Source: Burkholderiales bacterium (GTDB lineage: Bacteria > Pseudomonadota > Gammaproteobacteria > Burkholderiales > Burkholderiaceae_C). From it: DNA of 44,659 bases. The stretch lies in contig JACPVA010000008.1 in assembly GCA_016191995.1 (NCBI GenBank), forward strand, positions 1 to 44,659, in the 5' to 3' direction. Of the stretch, positions 32,139 to 42,470 are shown piece by piece (position 1 is the stretch's first letter; every line of letters starts with the position of its first letter). The notes under the pieces were generated by a model, which saw only the letters and a list, made by a program, of their open reading frames with translations, ran no database searches and was not told the DNA's origin. The translations under genes were made by a program, and so were the position numbers.

Positions 32139-32759
32139 ATGGAAATCCCAGGCAATCTCTTCGTCGTCTCCGCGCCGAGCGGCGCGGGCAAGTCCAGCCT
32201 CGTCAAGGCGCTGCTCGAGCTCGATGCGCGGCTGGGGGTGTCGGTGTCGCACACGACACGCGCGCCGCGCGGGCAGGAGCAGCATGGGCGCGAATACTGG
32301 TTCGTCGACGAGCCGGCCTTCCGCGCGATGATCGCGGGCGGCGAATTCATCGAATGGGCCGAGGTGCACGGCAACCTGTACGGCACCTCGCGCGGCGCGA
32401 TCGACGATCGGCTGCGCGCCGGCCAGGACGTGGTGCTCGAGATCGACTGGCAGGGTGCGCTGCAGATTAGGCGGCTGTTCCCGCACGCGGTGCTGATCTT
32501 CGTCCTGCCGCCGAGCTGGGACGAGCTGCGCGACCGGCTGCGCCGCCGCGGCGAGGACGGCGAGGAGGTCATCGAGCGCCGCATGGCCAACGCGCGCGAG
32601 GAGGTGGCGCAGGCGCGGCACTTCGATTTCGTTATCATCAACGGTTTGTTCGAGACGGCGCTATTCGACCTGAAGACGGTCGTGCACTCGCAGCGCCTGA
32701 AGTATGCGTCGCAGCTGCGCAACCGCTCGCAGGTCTTCGCCGCCCTCGGACTGAGCTGA
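32139..32759 (+). CDS. gmk: Guanylate kinase
   Basis: This 206-residue enzyme phosphorylates GMP to GDP with ATP. The P-loop [11 protein letters not shown] is at residues 8-18, followed by [20 protein letters not shown] (GMP binding), [16 protein letters not shown] and the late HFDFVIIN segment. It has the normal length for the family. The ATG at 32139 is preferred to one at 32094 because the family starts just before the P-loop. It lies 24 bases upstream of rpoZ, a very widespread gene pair. A -10-like TAAACT at 32104-32109 could serve as its promoter. Confidence 0.97.
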   Translation: MEIPGNLFVVSAPSGAGKSSLVKALLELDARLGVSVSHTTRAPRGQEQHGREYWFVDEPAFRAMIAGGEFIEWAEVHGNLYGTSRGAIDDRLRAGQDVVLEIDWQGALQIRRLFPHAVLIFVLPPSWDELRDRLRRRGEDGEEVIERRMANAREEVAQARHFDFVIINGLFETALFDLKTVVHSQRLKYASQLRNRSQVFAALGLS

Positions 32760-32783
32760 CCCCCCGACCCCGGAGCCCACCCG

Positions 32784-32987
32784 ATGGCGCGCATCACCGT
32801 CGAGGATTGCCTCGAGAAGATCCCGAACCGTTTCCAGCTCACGCTGGCGGCCACCTACCGCGCGCGCATGCTCAGCCAGGGCCACGCGCCGAAGGTCGAG
32901 GCGCGCAACAAGCCCGGCGTGACCGCGCTGCGCGAAGTCGCCGCCGGCGAGGTCGGGCTGGAGATGCTGAAGAAGGTTCCGATCTGA
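32784..32987 (+). CDS. rpoZ: RNA polymerase omega subunit
   Basis: This 67-residue omega subunit assists assembly of the beta' subunit of RNA polymerase and forms part of a ppGpp site. [20 protein letters not shown] is the diagnostic N-terminus and matches proteobacterial family members in length. It is co-directional with gmk, 24 bases apart. In many relatives spoT follows immediately; here a two-component system and a DUF4148 gene lie between. Confidence 0.97.
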   Translation: MARITVEDCLEKIPNRFQLTLAATYRARMLSQGHAPKVEARNKPGVTALREVAAGEVGLEMLKKVPI

Positions 32988-33096
32988 CGCCGGCGCGCCG
33001 CGCAGGCCCGCCGAGGTCTCGACGACCGGGCGCCCGCGACGCCCGTGCCCGTCGCCGCTGAACTCAGGCTGGGCCGCGGCGCTGCCGCACCCGGCC

Positions 33097-34455
33097 TCAC
33101 CGGGTCGCCAGCGTAAAACCGACCCGCGTCGTGCCGGCGGCCGACTCCGCCAGCGTATGCCCGGCGTGCATGCGCGCGATCGCGGCCACGATCGCCAGCC
33201 CCAGCCCGTGGTGCTGGGCGTCGTCGCAGCAGCGCGACTCGTCGACGCGGAAGAAGCGGTCGAACAGCCGCGGCAGGTGGTCGGGCGCGATGCCGGCACC
33301 GGCGTTCTCGACCGCCACCCGCACCTGCCCAGGCTCGTCGGGCGCGATCGAGACGACGACCGTCGAGCCGCGCGCCGCGAAGCGAGTCGCATTGCCGAGC
33401 AGGTTCGACAGCGCGCGCTTGAAGAGGGGCTCGTCGACCGCGACCTCGGCATCGCCATCGATGCGCAGCGCCAGCCCCGCATCCTCGAGCGTCGCCTCGT
33501 GGAACTCGCTGACCTGGCGCGCCAGCGCCGCCAGGCTGACCGGGCCGCCGCGCCGCGCGGCGGCGCCGCGGTCGGCCTGCGACAGGAACAGCATGTCGTT
33601 GACCAGCGCGCGCATGCGCTGCATCTCCTCCAGGTTCGACACCAGCGTCTCGCGCAGCGCGTCGACTTCGCGCTCGCGCGACAGCGCGAGCTCGGTCTGG
33701 CCGATCAGCGTCGCCAGCGGCGTGCGCAGCTCGTGCGCGACGTCGGCGTTGAAGGCCTCGAGCTGCGCCATCGCGCGCTGCAGCCGGTCCATCAGCGCAT
33801 TGAACTGCTCGATCCACGGCAGCAGCTCCTCGGCCGGGTCGGCCAGCGACAGCCGCTGATCGAGGCTGCGCGCCGAGATCGCGCGCGTCTGCGCCGCCAG
33901 GTCGCGCAGCGGCCCCAGGCCGCGCCGCACATGCCAGCGCGTGCCGGCCGCCACCAGCGCGCCGGCCGCCAGCGTGACGCCGACGAGGATCCAGGCCCAG
34001 CGCGTGCCGAGCGCGACGTCGCGCTCGTAGTCCACCGTGTAGCTCGCGCGCACGCTGCCGCCGGCCACGCCCGGCGTGTCGATGCGGAAGTCGCGCGTCT
34101 GCGTGTGCACCGACATCGCGCGCGTCGCCGTCCCGACGTCGCCGTCGGCGTACAGCAGGCTGCCGTCGGCGCGCCAGATCACGAGCTGCGTGCCGCCGCG
34201 CATGCGCGCGTCGGCGCGCAGCCGCGCGACGACCGCCGCCTCGCCGCCCTGGCGCGCCTCGAGCGCGACGACATCGCGGATCAGCTCGCAGCGCGCGCCC
34301 AGGTCCTGCGCGTTGCGATCGACGAGCAGCATCTTGACCATGCCCCAGGCGAGCGCGAACAGCAGCCCGAGCACGAGCATCGTGAACAGCGCCAGCTTGC
34401 GCGACAGCCGCGTGCTGATCGAGTGCGTGCACAGCGGCGTCGGGCAGGCGCTCAC
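33097..34455 (-). CDS. Sensor histidine kinase, CusS/QseC-like
   Basis: This 452-residue membrane kinase has a first helix at about residues 20-44 ([20 protein letters not shown]), a periplasmic domain of about 110 residues, a second helix ([17 protein letters not shown]), a HAMP linker, the H-box with His241 ([10 protein letters not shown]), and an ATPase domain with N ([11 protein letters not shown]), G1 (VENAGAGI) and G2 (HHGLGLAIV) boxes. The architecture resembles heavy-metal sensors. The GTG start overlaps the regulator stop (GTGA). The signal is not defined by sequence; no metal-resistance gene is adjacent. Confidence 0.9.
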   Translation of the reverse strand: MSACPTPLCTHSISTRLSRKLALFTMLVLGLLFALAWGMVKMLLVDRNAQDLGARCELIRDVVALEARQGGEAAVVARLRADARMRGGTQLVIWRADGSLLYADGDVGTATRAMSVHTQTRDFRIDTPGVAGGSVRASYTVDYERDVALGTRWAWILVGVTLAAGALVAAGTRWHVRRGLGPLRDLAAQTRAISARSLDQRLSLADPAEELLPWIEQFNALMDRLQRAMAQLEAFNADVAHELRTPLATLIGQTELALSREREVDALRETLVSNLEEMQRMRALVNDMLFLSQADRGAAARRGGPVSLAALARQVSEFHEATLEDAGLALRIDGDAEVAVDEPLFKRALSNLLGNATRFAARGSTVVVSIAPDEPGQVRVAVENAGAGIAPDHLPRLFDRFFRVDESRCCDDAQHHGLGLAIVAAIARMHAGHTLAESAAGTTRVGFTLATR

Positions 34456-35141
34456 GACGCACGCTCCTCGAGCACGTAGCCCATGCCGCGCACGGTGTGC
34501 AGCAGCTTGCCCTGGAAGGGATCGTCGAGCTTGGCGCGCAGCCGCCGCACCGCGACCTCGACGACGTTGGTGTCGGAGTCGAAGTTCATGTCCCAGACCT
34601 GCTCGGCCAGCGTGGTGCGCGACAGGATCTGGCCGCGACGGCGCAGCAGCAGCGCCAGCAGGCTGAACTCCTTGGCCGTCAGGTCCAGCCTCTGGCCGCC
34701 GCGCGTCGCGCGCCGGCTCAGCAGGTCGACCTCGAGGTCGGCCAGCGACAGCAGCGTGGTCGCGGCGGCCGCGGTGCCGCCCGCGCCGCGCCGCAGCAGC
34801 GCGCCGACGCGCGCCAGCAGTTCGGAGAAGGCGAAGGGCTTGACGAGGTAGTCGTCGGCACCCTGCTCCAGCCCGCGCACCCGATCCTCGACCTTGTCGC
34901 GCGCGGTCAGCATCAGCACCGGCAGCTGGCGCTTGGCCGAGCGGATCGCCGCCAGCACGCCGAAGCCGTCGACGCCAGGCAGCATGAGGTCCAGCAGCAC
35001 GAGGTCGTAGTCGCCGCCGACGGCGAGCCGCCGGCCGTCGATGCCGTCGTGCGCCAGGTCCACCACATAGCCGTTCTCGCTCAGCCCCTTGTGCAGGTAC
35101 TGCGCGAGCTTGACCTCGTCCTCGATCACCAGCAGTCGCAT
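34452..35141 (-). CDS. OmpR-family response regulator
   Basis: This 229-residue regulator has a receiver domain with acidic pair Glu7-Asp8, phosphoacceptor Asp51 ([10 protein letters not shown]) and Lys in YLVKPFAF, followed by an OmpR/PhoB winged helix ([43 protein letters not shown]). It most resembles CusR/IrlR-type regulators. It is translated first in a two-gene unit with the kinase and is divergent from a DUF4148 gene with a candidate binding box between them. Confidence 0.92.
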   Translation of the reverse strand: MRLLVIEDEVKLAQYLHKGLSENGYVVDLAHDGIDGRRLAVGGDYDLVLLDLMLPGVDGFGVLAAIRSAKRQLPVLMLTARDKVEDRVRGLEQGADDYLVKPFAFSELLARVGALLRRGAGGTAAAATTLLSLADLEVDLLSRRATRGGQRLDLTAKEFSLLALLLRRRGQILSRTTLAEQVWDMNFDSDTNVVEVAVRRLRAKLDDPFQGKLLHTVRGMGYVLEERAS

Positions 35142-35178
35142 AGGGCTGCAATGGTGCCATTTCCGGCGCCGCCGTTGG

Positions 35179-35194
35179 ATTACGAATTTGTCAT
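35179..35194. promoter_or_regulatory. Candidate response-regulator box
   Basis: ATTACGAATTTGTCAT is an imperfect palindrome (6 of 8 positions in each arm) similar to the ATGACAAnnTTGTCAT-type boxes of CusR/CopR regulators. It is the only AT-rich stretch in the 168-base spacer between the regulator gene and the DUF4148 gene, 38 bases from the regulator start. It could serve both genes. Confidence 0.45.
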
Positions 35195-35309
35195 CTCGGC
35201 GTTCGGGTGGCGTTAGCTGCGCCGCGCAAAGTCCGTTCCGTGGTCGACGCGTCGTCGGCCGCGACGCAAGAGACCCAACCCCACCGTCCCGAAACCAAGG
35301 AATCGCATC

Positions 35310-35651
35310 ATGAACACCCGCCACCTCGTTGCCACCCTCGCCCTGTCCTTCGCCGCCGCCGGCGCCTTCGCCCAGGAGGCCGGATCGGACGCCTGGATGC
35401 AGGCCGCCTCGACCCAGACGCGGGCCCAGGTCCAGGCCGAACTGGCCCAGGCGCGCGCCGACGGCAGCATCAAGGCCTTCAGCGTCGGCTACATCCCGAG
35501 CCTGAAGGCGTCCGCATCGCGCGCCGAAGTCGCCGCCGCCGTCCAGGCCGCTCGCGCCAACGGCGACTTCGACCGCATCCAGGCCGAGGCCTGGTCCTTC
35601 GAGCCGACGGCGCCGGCATCCGCCACCCGGCTGGCGCAGACCGCTCGCTGA
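35310..35651 (+). CDS. DUF4148 domain exported protein
   Basis: This 113-residue protein has a signal peptide ([16 protein letters not shown], cleaved near residue 21) and the DUF4148 core [18 protein letters not shown], in a charged alanine-rich helix-forming sequence. The family is common in Burkholderiales and of unknown function, often adjacent to CusRS-like systems. It is divergent from the response regulator and probably under its control. The downstream 90 bases to spoT are GC-rich with no obvious terminator. Confidence 0.82.
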   Translation: MNTRHLVATLALSFAAAGAFAQEAGSDAWMQAASTQTRAQVQAELAQARADGSIKAFSVGYIPSLKASASRAEVAAAVQAARANGDFDRIQAEAWSFEPTAPASATRLAQTAR

Positions 35652-35744
35652 TCCCCGACGATCCCGCGCGCGGCCGCTGCCGCGCCGCGCGCCGTCGTTT
35701 GCCCGGGCCGCGCGCGCGAGCGCGCTCCGGGCTAAGCTCCGCGC

Positions 35745-38030
35745 ATGGGGATCCGCTCGCTCGCCGCCGAACTGCTGCCCAGCGCGCTGCAAGGGCTGCA
35801 GCGAGTCAGCTTCGCGCCGGCGGCGCGCGATGTGCAGGCCGCCGAGACCTTCGACGGCCTGGCCGCGCGCCTGGCCTACCTGTCCAAGGCCGACCTGAAG
35901 CGCGTGCGCGAGGCCTACAAGTTCGCCGACGAGGCCCACCTGGGGCAGTTCCGCGCCAGCGGCGCGCCCTACATCACGCACCCGACCGCGGTCGCCAGCC
36001 TGTGCGCCGAGTGGCGGCTGGACGTGCAGGCGATCATGGCCGCGCTGATGCACGACACGATCGAGGACCAGGGCGTCAGCAAGGTGACGCTGGTCGAGCA
36101 CTTCGGCGCCCCCACCGCCGAGCTGGTCGACGGGCTGACCAAGCTCGACCGGCTGCGCTTCAACACGCGCGAGGAGGGGCAGGCCGAGTCCTTCCGCAAA
36201 ATGCTGCTGGCGATGGCGCGCGACGTGCGCGTCATCCTCGTCAAGCTCGCCGACCGGCTGCACAACATGCGCACGATGGGCGCGATGGCACCCGACCGGG
36301 CGCGCCGCATCGCGCGCGAGACGCTCGAGATCTACGCCCCGATCGCGCACCGGCTCGGCCTGAACGAGGTCTACCGCGAGCTGCAGGACCTGTGCTTCGC
36401 GCACATCCACCCCTGGCGCCAGGCGGCGCTGGCGAAGGCGCTGCAGCGTTCGCGCGGCACCCGGCGCAACGTCGTCGAGCGCGTCGAGCAGGACGTGCAC
36501 AAGGCTTTCGCGCGCGCACGCATGAAGGTCCAGATCGGCGGGCGCGAGAAGACGCTGTACTCGATCTACCGCAAGATGCGCGACAAGCGCCAGGGCTTCG
36601 CGCAGGTCAACGACATCTTCGGCTTCCGCATCATCGTCGCCGGCATCGACGACTGCTACCGCGCGCTGGGCGTGCTGCACCAGCTCTACAAGCCGGTTCC
36701 CGGGCGCTTCAAGGACTACATCGCGATCCCCAAGTCCAACGGCTACCAGTCGCTGCACACGACGCTGGTCAGCCCGCTGGGCACGCCGGTGGAGTTCCAG
36801 ATGCGCACCGAGGCGATGGACGCGGTGGCCGAGAAGGGCATCGCCGCGCACTGGCTGTACAAGTCGGGCGACAAGTCCGGCCAGGCCGCCGCCGAGGCGC
36901 AGCGCCTGGGGACGATGTGGCTGCAGTCGCTGCTGGACATCCAGGACGAGACGCGCGACTCGACCGAGTTTCTCGAGCATGTCAAGATCGACCTGTTCCC
37001 GGACGCGGTCTACGTCTTCACACCGATGAGCCGCATCCTGGCGCTGCCGCGCGGCGCAACGCCGATCGACTTCGCCTACGCGATCCACTCCGACGTCGGC
37101 AACCACACGGTGGCGGCGACGATCAACGGCGAGCCGGCGGCGCTGCGCACCGAGCTGAAGAGCGGCGACGTGGTCGAGACCGTCACCGCCCCCGGCGCGC
37201 GCCCCAACCCGGGCTGGCTCAACATCGTGCGCACCGGGCGCGCGCGCTCCAAGATCCGCCACTTCCTGAAGAACCTCGAGCAGGAGGAGACGCTGGCGCT
37301 GGGCGAGAAGATGCTGGCGCAGGCGCTGCGCGCCGAGGGGCTGAAGCTGCCGGCCTCCGACCCGGGCGACGAGGCCGCCAGCGCGCTTTGGCAGCAGCTC
37401 ACGCGCTGGAGCGGCAACCGGACCCGCGCCGAGCTGATGGTCGACATCGGGCTGGGGCGCAAGCTCGCGATCATCGTCGCCAAGCGGCTGGCGGCGCTGA
37501 TGATCGAGCAGGGATCGCGCCCCGACGCGGTGACGCTGACGCTGGGCCGCTACGGCGCCGACGACAGCGCGCCGGTGCACGGCGTGGTCTTCGTCGACGG
37601 CAGCGAGGGGGCGTCGATCCAGCTCGCGACCTGCTGCCGGCCGATCCCGGGCGACGCCATCACCGGCTACCTCGGCCGCGGCGAGGGCCTGACGGTGCAC
37701 ACCGCCGATTGCGGCGTCGGCCGGCGGCTGCGCCAGCGCGACCCCGAGCGCTGGATCAGCGTCGCCTGGTCGGACGAGCCGACGCGCGGCTTCCAGACCG
37801 GCGTCGTCGCGCTGCTGAGGAACGGCAAGGGCGTGCTGGCGCAGGTCGCCTCCGCGGTCAGCGCCGCCGAGGCCGACATCACGCACCTGGACATGGGCAA
37901 CGAGCCCGCCGCCGAGACGACGGAGCTGCGGCTGCTGCTCGCGGTGCGCGACCGCCAGCACCTGGCTGACGTGCTGCGCGCGCTGCGCCGCGTCCCCACC
38001 GTGCTGAAGGTCGCACGCATCAAGCCCTGA
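35745..38030 (+). CDS. spoT: Bifunctional (p)ppGpp synthetase/hydrolase
   Basis: This 761-residue RelA/SpoT homologue both makes and degrades the stringent-response alarmone. The HD hydrolase domain appears intact (PYITHP at residues 75-80, His103-Asp104 in HDTIED). The synthetase domain carries the RxKD form [19 protein letters not shown] that marks bifunctional enzymes. Next come a TGS domain ([20 protein letters not shown]) and a C-terminal ACT domain. The start at 35745 has no strong Shine-Dalgarno, but the family N-terminus begins within about 30 residues. It is co-directional with gmk-rpoZ but separated from them by oppositely oriented genes. Confidence 0.95.
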   Translation: MGIRSLAAELLPSALQGLQRVSFAPAARDVQAAETFDGLAARLAYLSKADLKRVREAYKFADEAHLGQFRASGAPYITHPTAVASLCAEWRLDVQAIMAALMHDTIEDQGVSKVTLVEHFGAPTAELVDGLTKLDRLRFNTREEGQAESFRKMLLAMARDVRVILVKLADRLHNMRTMGAMAPDRARRIARETLEIYAPIAHRLGLNEVYRELQDLCFAHIHPWRQAALAKALQRSRGTRRNVVERVEQDVHKAFARARMKVQIGGREKTLYSIYRKMRDKRQGFAQVNDIFGFRIIVAGIDDCYRALGVLHQLYKPVPGRFKDYIAIPKSNGYQSLHTTLVSPLGTPVEFQMRTEAMDAVAEKGIAAHWLYKSGDKSGQAAAEAQRLGTMWLQSLLDIQDETRDSTEFLEHVKIDLFPDAVYVFTPMSRILALPRGATPIDFAYAIHSDVGNHTVAATINGEPAALRTELKSGDVVETVTAPGARPNPGWLNIVRTGRARSKIRHFLKNLEQEETLALGEKMLAQALRAEGLKLPASDPGDEAASALWQQLTRWSGNRTRAELMVDIGLGRKLAIIVAKRLAALMIEQGSRPDAVTLTLGRYGADDSAPVHGVVFVDGSEGASIQLATCCRPIPGDAITGYLGRGEGLTVHTADCGVGRRLRQRDPERWISVAWSDEPTRGFQTGVVALLRNGKGVLAQVASAVSAAEADITHLDMGNEPAAETTELRLLLAVRDRQHLADVLRALRRVPTVLKVARIKP

Positions 38031-38079
38031 GCGCCGGCGTGCGCCGGTCCGGCGCGGCCACGGCCGGCACGGCGCGGGT

Positions 38080-38658
38080 TCATCCGTGCGCGCCGGCGCC
38101 GGGCGCCGGGTAGCGCACCTCGAGCAGCTCGATGCGCTCCACGCCGGCCGGGGTCACGAGCGTCACCTCGTCGCCCTCGCGTGCGCGCAGCAGCGCGCGC
38201 GCCACCGGCGACACCCAGCTGACCTCGCCGGCCAGCGGGTCGGACTCGTCGATGCCCTTGATCGTCACCGTCCGCTCGCGCCCGGCGGCATCGGCGTAGG
38301 TCACGGTGGCGCCGAAGAAGACCAGGTCGCTGCCGTGGTGCAGCGACGGGTCGACGACCTCGGCGAGGTCGAGGCGTCGCGTCAGGAAGCGGATGCGGCG
38401 GTCGATCTCGCGCAGCCGCTTCTTGCCGTAGAGGTAGTCGCCGTTCTCGGAGCGGTCGCCGTTGGACGCCGCCCAGGCGACGATCTCGACGACCCTCGGC
38501 CGCTCGACCTCGAGCAGCTGCCTGAGCTCGTCGCGCAGCCGCCGGTAGCCGGCGGGGGTGAAGTAGTTCTTGCTGCCGGCGGGCAGCGGCGTGGGCGCGG
38601 CGGATTCGTCGTCGTCGTCGGCCGGCGCCTCGGCCTCGCGCGTGAAGGCCTTGCTCAT
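38080..38658 (-). CDS. greB: Transcription elongation factor GreB
   Basis: This 192-residue factor rescues backtracked RNA polymerase by stimulating transcript cleavage. It has the GreA/B coiled coil ([20 protein letters not shown], with tip [20 protein letters not shown] and acidic residues) and the FKBP-like C-terminal domain ([20 protein letters not shown]). The [16 protein letters not shown] segment favours GreB over GreA. The first 30 residues are an acidic extension. It converges with spoT, an arrangement common in betaproteobacteria. Confidence 0.93.
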   Translation of the reverse strand: MSKAFTREAEAPADDDDESAAPTPLPAGSKNYFTPAGYRRLRDELRQLLEVERPRVVEIVAWAASNGDRSENGDYLYGKKRLREIDRRIRFLTRRLDLAEVVDPSLHHGSDLVFFGATVTYADAAGRERTVTIKGIDESDPLAGEVSWVSPVARALLRAREGDEVTLVTPAGVERIELLEVRYPAPGAGAHG

Positions 38659-38687
38659 CGCGGGCCCGACGAAAGTCGCAAGGGTGT

Positions 38688-39266
38688 TCAGGCCGCGCGC
38701 GGCGCGTGCCAGGCGACCAGGCGCGGCAGCAGCGCGCGATAGGGCGCCAGCAGCAGCAGCGCCATCAGCCACTTCGTCCCCAGGTCGCCGGCAGCCAATG
38801 CGAGCCAATTCGACTCGGTGCCGGCGAATGCGAGAAAGAAGAAGATCAGGGTATCGATCACCGAGGCGATCAGCGACCCGACGAGCGGTGCCTGCCACCA
38901 CGACATCTCGCGCAGGCGGTTGAAGACGCCGATATCCAGCCATTGCGCGGCGATGAATGCGCTGCCCGAGGCGACCGCGATGCGCCAAGGCGCGACCAGC
39001 AGCGACGCCGCCACCGCGACCGCAAATCCGGCCCAGGCGACGCGCCGCGCCGCCACCGGCCCGAGCGCGCGATTGGTCAGGTCGGTGACGAGAAAGACGA
39101 CCGGGTAGGTGAATGCGCCCCAGGTCAGCCAGTCGTTGATCGGGAATTGCACCGCCCAATTCGACAGCACGACGACGAAGACCATCGCGGCGATCGGCTG
39201 CCATAGCCTGAGCGCGTGCCTCGCGACGCGGGTCGCGATGGCATTCGGGGAAGTTTTCTCGGACAT
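38688..39266 (-). CDS. Queuosine precursor transporter (VUT/YhhQ family)
   Basis: This 192-residue membrane protein has about six helices. The conserved FTYPVVFLVTDLTNRALGP and WLDIGVFNRLREMSWWQAPL segments and the late SLIASVIDTLIFFFLAF identify the vitamin-uptake-transporter/YhhQ family, which imports preQ0 or related queuine precursors for tRNA modification. It is co-directional with greB, 29 bases upstream. The 220-base spacer to the H-NS gene was checked for a preQ1-type riboswitch and none could be recognised by eye. Confidence 0.88.
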   Translation of the reverse strand: MSEKTSPNAIATRVARHALRLWQPIAAMVFVVVLSNWAVQFPINDWLTWGAFTYPVVFLVTDLTNRALGPVAARRVAWAGFAVAVAASLLVAPWRIAVASGSAFIAAQWLDIGVFNRLREMSWWQAPLVGSLIASVIDTLIFFFLAFAGTESNWLALAAGDLGTKWLMALLLLAPYRALLPRLVAWHAPRAA

Positions 39267-39486
39267 CCGATTCTCGGTGCGCGTGCTTCGACGCCAGAGT
39301 CTTCATGTTCCGCGACCACGGCGCGGAGCAAAAAAGTCGATGTGGAAGTCTTTCATATCCAGGCCGATGCCCCGGATATGGAAGTTGGCGCGAATTATTC
39401 TAGACTCCATGATCGCTCGCGCCGGCCTCGACTTCGCTGGGATGCTGGCGTGCGATTCCGAATCACTTCCGAGGATGCATCCGACC

Positions 39487-39840
39487 ATGTCCAAGACCTA
39501 TGCCCAGATCGTCAAGCAGATCGACCAGTTGCAGCGCGAGGCCGAGACCTTGCGGCAACGGGAGGTCCAGGGCGTCGTCGATCGCATCCGCGAAGCGATC
39601 GCGGTCTACGGGCTGACCGCGGCCGACTTGGGCCTGGCCGCAGCCAGGTCGGCTCGCGCGGCGGCGGCCAAGCGGCCGCGCAAGGCCGGCAAGGGCCGGC
39701 GTGCCGGCCCGGCCGCCAAGGCGCCGGCGGTCAAATTCCGCGACGATGCCGGCCACACCTGGGGCGGGCGCGGCCCGCGCCCGGGCTGGCTGCGCGAAGC
39801 GCTCGCCGCCGGCAAGTCGCTGGCCGACTTCGCGGTCTGA
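39487..39840 (+). CDS. H-NS family nucleoid protein
   Basis: This 117-residue protein has an N-terminal coiled coil for oligomerisation (YAQIVKQIDQLQREAETLRQ), a basic Ala/Lys/Arg linker (about residues 50-80) and the C-terminal H-NS DNA-binding motif TWGGRGPRPGWLREALAAGK. Proteins of this form bind AT-rich DNA and silence acquired genes. The ATG at 39487 is chosen because the coiled coil begins there; upstream in-frame ATGs add non-family sequence. It stands alone between the divergent transporter gene and the tungsten-enzyme operon. Confidence 0.9.
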   Translation: MSKTYAQIVKQIDQLQREAETLRQREVQGVVDRIREAIAVYGLTAADLGLAAARSARAAAAKRPRKAGKGRRAGPAAKAPAVKFRDDAGHTWGGRGPRPGWLREALAAGKSLADFAV

Positions 39841-40061
39841 ACCCGCGCGGCCCGGACTGCGTCGGGCCGCGAGTAAGTCTCATTCCCGCACCAAGGCGTC
39901 GCAGCCTGGGACAACGGCGCGTCCGCGGAAGCGCCGGGATCGCCCTGCATCAGGGTTAGGCCTAGCTGGTACCGGACCGCCCTATGAACATCATTGCATA
40001 GTCGGACGCGTGGGGCTCGGTTGCCGCGCGTCCGCCCGAACCACGAACGCGGAGCCCCCTG

Positions 40062-40535
40062 ATGCAAAAGAGCCTCCACATCAACCCGGAGAAGTGCACG
40101 GGTTGCCTGCAGTGCGAGATGGCCTGCAGCTTCGAGAACTACGGCAGTTTCGCGACCGCGCGGTCGCGGATCAAGGTGTTCGACTTCCACGAGACCGGGC
40201 GCAAGGTGCCGTACACCTGCACCCAGTGCGACGAGGCCTGGTGCCTGCACGCCTGCCCGGTCGAGGCGATCACGATCGACAAGCTGACCGCGGCCAAGGT
40301 CGTCAACGACACGACTTGCGTCGGCTGCAAGGTCTGCACCATCGCCTGCCCGTTCGGCACCATCAACTATGTGCAGGAGACCGGCAAGGTCCAGAAATGC
40401 GACCTGTGCGGCGGCGAGCCGGCCTGCGCCGAGGCCTGCCCGACAGGTGCCATCACCTTCATCGACGCCAACTGGACCGGCATCGACCGCATGAAGGCCT
40501 GGGCCGACAAGCTCGGCAACCAGGCTGCCGCCTGA
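40062..40535 (+). CDS. aorA: Polyferredoxin subunit of tungsten aldehyde oxidoreductase
   Basis: This 157-residue HycB-like protein contains sixteen clustered cysteines for four [4Fe-4S] clusters: CTGCLQCEMAC, CTQCDEAWCLHACP, CVGCKVCTIACP and CDLCGGEPACAEACP. It has no signal peptide, so it is cytoplasmic. In Aromatoleum-type AOR complexes a protein of this kind (AorA) wires several AOR subunits to the FAD subunit. The start has GGAG eight bases upstream, and AOR follows after 19 bases. The preceding 220 bases contain a CTATG/CATAG short inverted repeat around 39983-40002 but no firm promoter. Confidence 0.9.
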   Translation: MQKSLHINPEKCTGCLQCEMACSFENYGSFATARSRIKVFDFHETGRKVPYTCTQCDEAWCLHACPVEAITIDKLTAAKVVNDTTCVGCKVCTIACPFGTINYVQETGKVQKCDLCGGEPACAEACPTGAITFIDANWTGIDRMKAWADKLGNQAAA

Positions 40536-40554
40536 TACGCAAGGAGTACGCAAC

Positions 40555-42402
40555 ATGTCATGGGCTGGAACCATCCTGCGTGTCGACCTGACGGCCGGCA
40601 CGGTCAAGAAAGAGCCGCTGAACATGGCGTGGGCCAGGGAATACCTGGGCTCGCGCGGGCTGGCGTCGAAGTACCTGGTCGAGGAGGTCGACCCCAAGGT
40701 CGACCCGCTGTCGCCGGCCAACAAGATCATCTGGTCGACCGGGCCGCTGACCGGCACCATGGCCTCGACCGGCGGCCGCTATACCGTCGTCACCAAGGGG
40801 CCGCTGACGGGCGCGATCGCCTGCTCCAACTCCGGCGGCTACTGGGGTGCCGAGCTCAAGTTCGCCGGCTACGACATGGTGATCTTCGAGGGCAAGTCGC
40901 CCAAGCCTGTGTACCTCTACGTCAACGACGACGTCGCCGAGCTGCGTGACGCCTCGCACCTGTGGGGCACGACGGTCTGGCACACCGAGGAGCAGCTCAA
41001 GAAGGATCACCAGGACCCGCTGCTGCGCATCTCGAGCATCGGCGGCGCGGGCGAGAACCAGGTCCTGTTCGCCGCCGTCGTCAACGACCTGCACCGCGCG
41101 GCCGGGCGCTCGGGCGTCGGCGCCGTGATGGGCAGCAAGAACCTGAAGGCGGTCGCGGTGCGCGGCACCCAGGGCGGTTCCGCGCTCGCCGACCCGAAGG
41201 CCTTCCTGAAGGTCACCTCCGAGAAGAAGAAGATCCTGAAGGACCACGCCGTCACCGGCCAGGGCCTGCCGACCTACGGCACCCAGGTGCTGATGAACGT
41301 CATCAACGAGGTCGGCGCGCTGCCGACGCGCAACCACCGCGACGTCCAGTTCGAAGGCGCCAAGGACATCTCGGCCGAGGCCATGGCAACGCCGCGCAAG
41401 ACCGACGGCAAGGCGCAGCTCGTCACCAACCAGGCCTGCTTCGGCTGCACGATCGCGTGCGGGCGCATCAGCAAGATCGACAAGACGCACTTCAGCGTCG
41501 AGAACAAGCCGCAGTACTGGGGCGCCAGCGGCGGGCTGGAGTACGAGGCCGCATGGGCGCTGGGCGCGGCCAATGGCGTCAGTGACCTCGAGGCGCTGCA
41601 GTACGCGAACCTGATCTGCAACGAGCACGGCATGGACCCGATCACCTTCGGCGCCACCATCGGGGCGGTGATGGAGCTGTACGAGATGGGTGTGCTGAGC
41701 AAGGAGCAGATCGGCGTCGAGTCGCCGTTCGGCTCGGCCAAGGCGCTGTGCGAGTTCGCCGACATGACGGCCAGGGGCGAGGGATTCGGCAAGGAAATCG
41801 GGCTGGGAAGCAAACGGCTTTGCACCAAGTACGGCCACCCCGAGCTGAGCATGAGCGTCAAGGGGCAGGAGTTCCCGGCCTACGACAGCCGCGGCATCCA
41901 GGGCATGGGGCTGACCTACGCGACGAGCAACCGCGGCGCCTGCCACCTGCGCAGCTATACGGTCGCCTCCGAGATCATGGGCATCCCGGTCAAGACGGAT
42001 CCGCTGACCGCCGAGGGCAAGCCCGAGCTGGTGATCGCGTTCCAGGACGCCACCGCCGCCTTCGACGCCGCCGGCATCTGCATCTTCACCAGCTTCGCCT
42101 GGGGCCTGCCCGACGTCGCCGACCAGGTCGCCGCCGCCTGCGGCCCGGAGTTCACGCTGGAGAACATGGCCAAGATCGGCGAGCGGATCTGGAACATGGA
42201 GCGCGACTTCAACAACCGCGCCGGCTTCACGTCCAAGGACGACACCCTGCCGCCGCGGCTGCTGAACGAGCCGGCCAAGACGGGCCCGGCCAAGGGCCTG
42301 GTCAACAAGCTGCCCGAGATGCTGCCGAAGTATTACCAGCTGCGCGGCTGGGATGCCGACGGCCAGCTCAAGGCCGAGACGCGCGCGCGGCTCGGCCTTT
42401 GA
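40555..42402 (+). CDS. aorB: Tungsten-dependent aldehyde:ferredoxin oxidoreductase
   Basis: This 615-residue cytoplasmic enzyme oxidises aldehydes to acids, and in related complexes also reduces acids at low potential. The N-terminal domain GRYTVVTKGPLTGAIACSNS, then GGYWGAELKFAGYD, holds the tungstopterin contacts. The [4Fe-4S] cluster is bound by Cys295, Cys298 and Cys302 (CFGCTIAC) and Cys509 (AAGICIF). The length equals that of the AOR family. AAGGAG precedes the ATG. It is flanked by the polyferredoxin and FAD subunits, the three-gene set of bacterial AorABC complexes. No tungstate transporter is in the window. Confidence 0.95.
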   Translation: MSWAGTILRVDLTAGTVKKEPLNMAWAREYLGSRGLASKYLVEEVDPKVDPLSPANKIIWSTGPLTGTMASTGGRYTVVTKGPLTGAIACSNSGGYWGAELKFAGYDMVIFEGKSPKPVYLYVNDDVAELRDASHLWGTTVWHTEEQLKKDHQDPLLRISSIGGAGENQVLFAAVVNDLHRAAGRSGVGAVMGSKNLKAVAVRGTQGGSALADPKAFLKVTSEKKKILKDHAVTGQGLPTYGTQVLMNVINEVGALPTRNHRDVQFEGAKDISAEAMATPRKTDGKAQLVTNQACFGCTIACGRISKIDKTHFSVENKPQYWGASGGLEYEAAWALGAANGVSDLEALQYANLICNEHGMDPITFGATIGAVMELYEMGVLSKEQIGVESPFGSAKALCEFADMTARGEGFGKEIGLGSKRLCTKYGHPELSMSVKGQEFPAYDSRGIQGMGLTYATSNRGACHLRSYTVASEIMGIPVKTDPLTAEGKPELVIAFQDATAAFDAAGICIFTSFAWGLPDVADQVAAACGPEFTLENMAKIGERIWNMERDFNNRAGFTSKDDTLPPRLLNEPAKTGPAKGLVNKLPEMLPKYYQLRGWDADGQLKAETRARLGL

Positions 42403-42424
42403 CGACGACGCGCTGAGCGCCGAT

Positions 42425-42460
42425 CCGAAGGCGGTGCTCGCACCGCCTTCGGCCTTTCTT
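42425..42460 (+). terminator. Terminator-like hairpin between aorB and aorC
   Basis: CCGAAGGCGGTG and CACCGCCTTCGG form a perfect 12-base-pair stem closed by the tetraloop CTCG (42425-42452), followed by CCTTTCTT. It has the shape of an intrinsic terminator, though the T-run is interrupted. It lies 19 bases before aorC, so it may lower aorC expression or protect the 3' end of the aorAB message rather than end the operon. Confidence 0.7.
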
Positions 42461-42470
42461 GGAGCCCCTG

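Noticed and set aside
39267-39486. preQ1 riboswitch upstream of the queuosine precursor transporter
   Set aside because: No preQ1-type stem and A-rich tail could be recognised, and the AT-rich stretch is better explained by the divergent H-NS promoter region.
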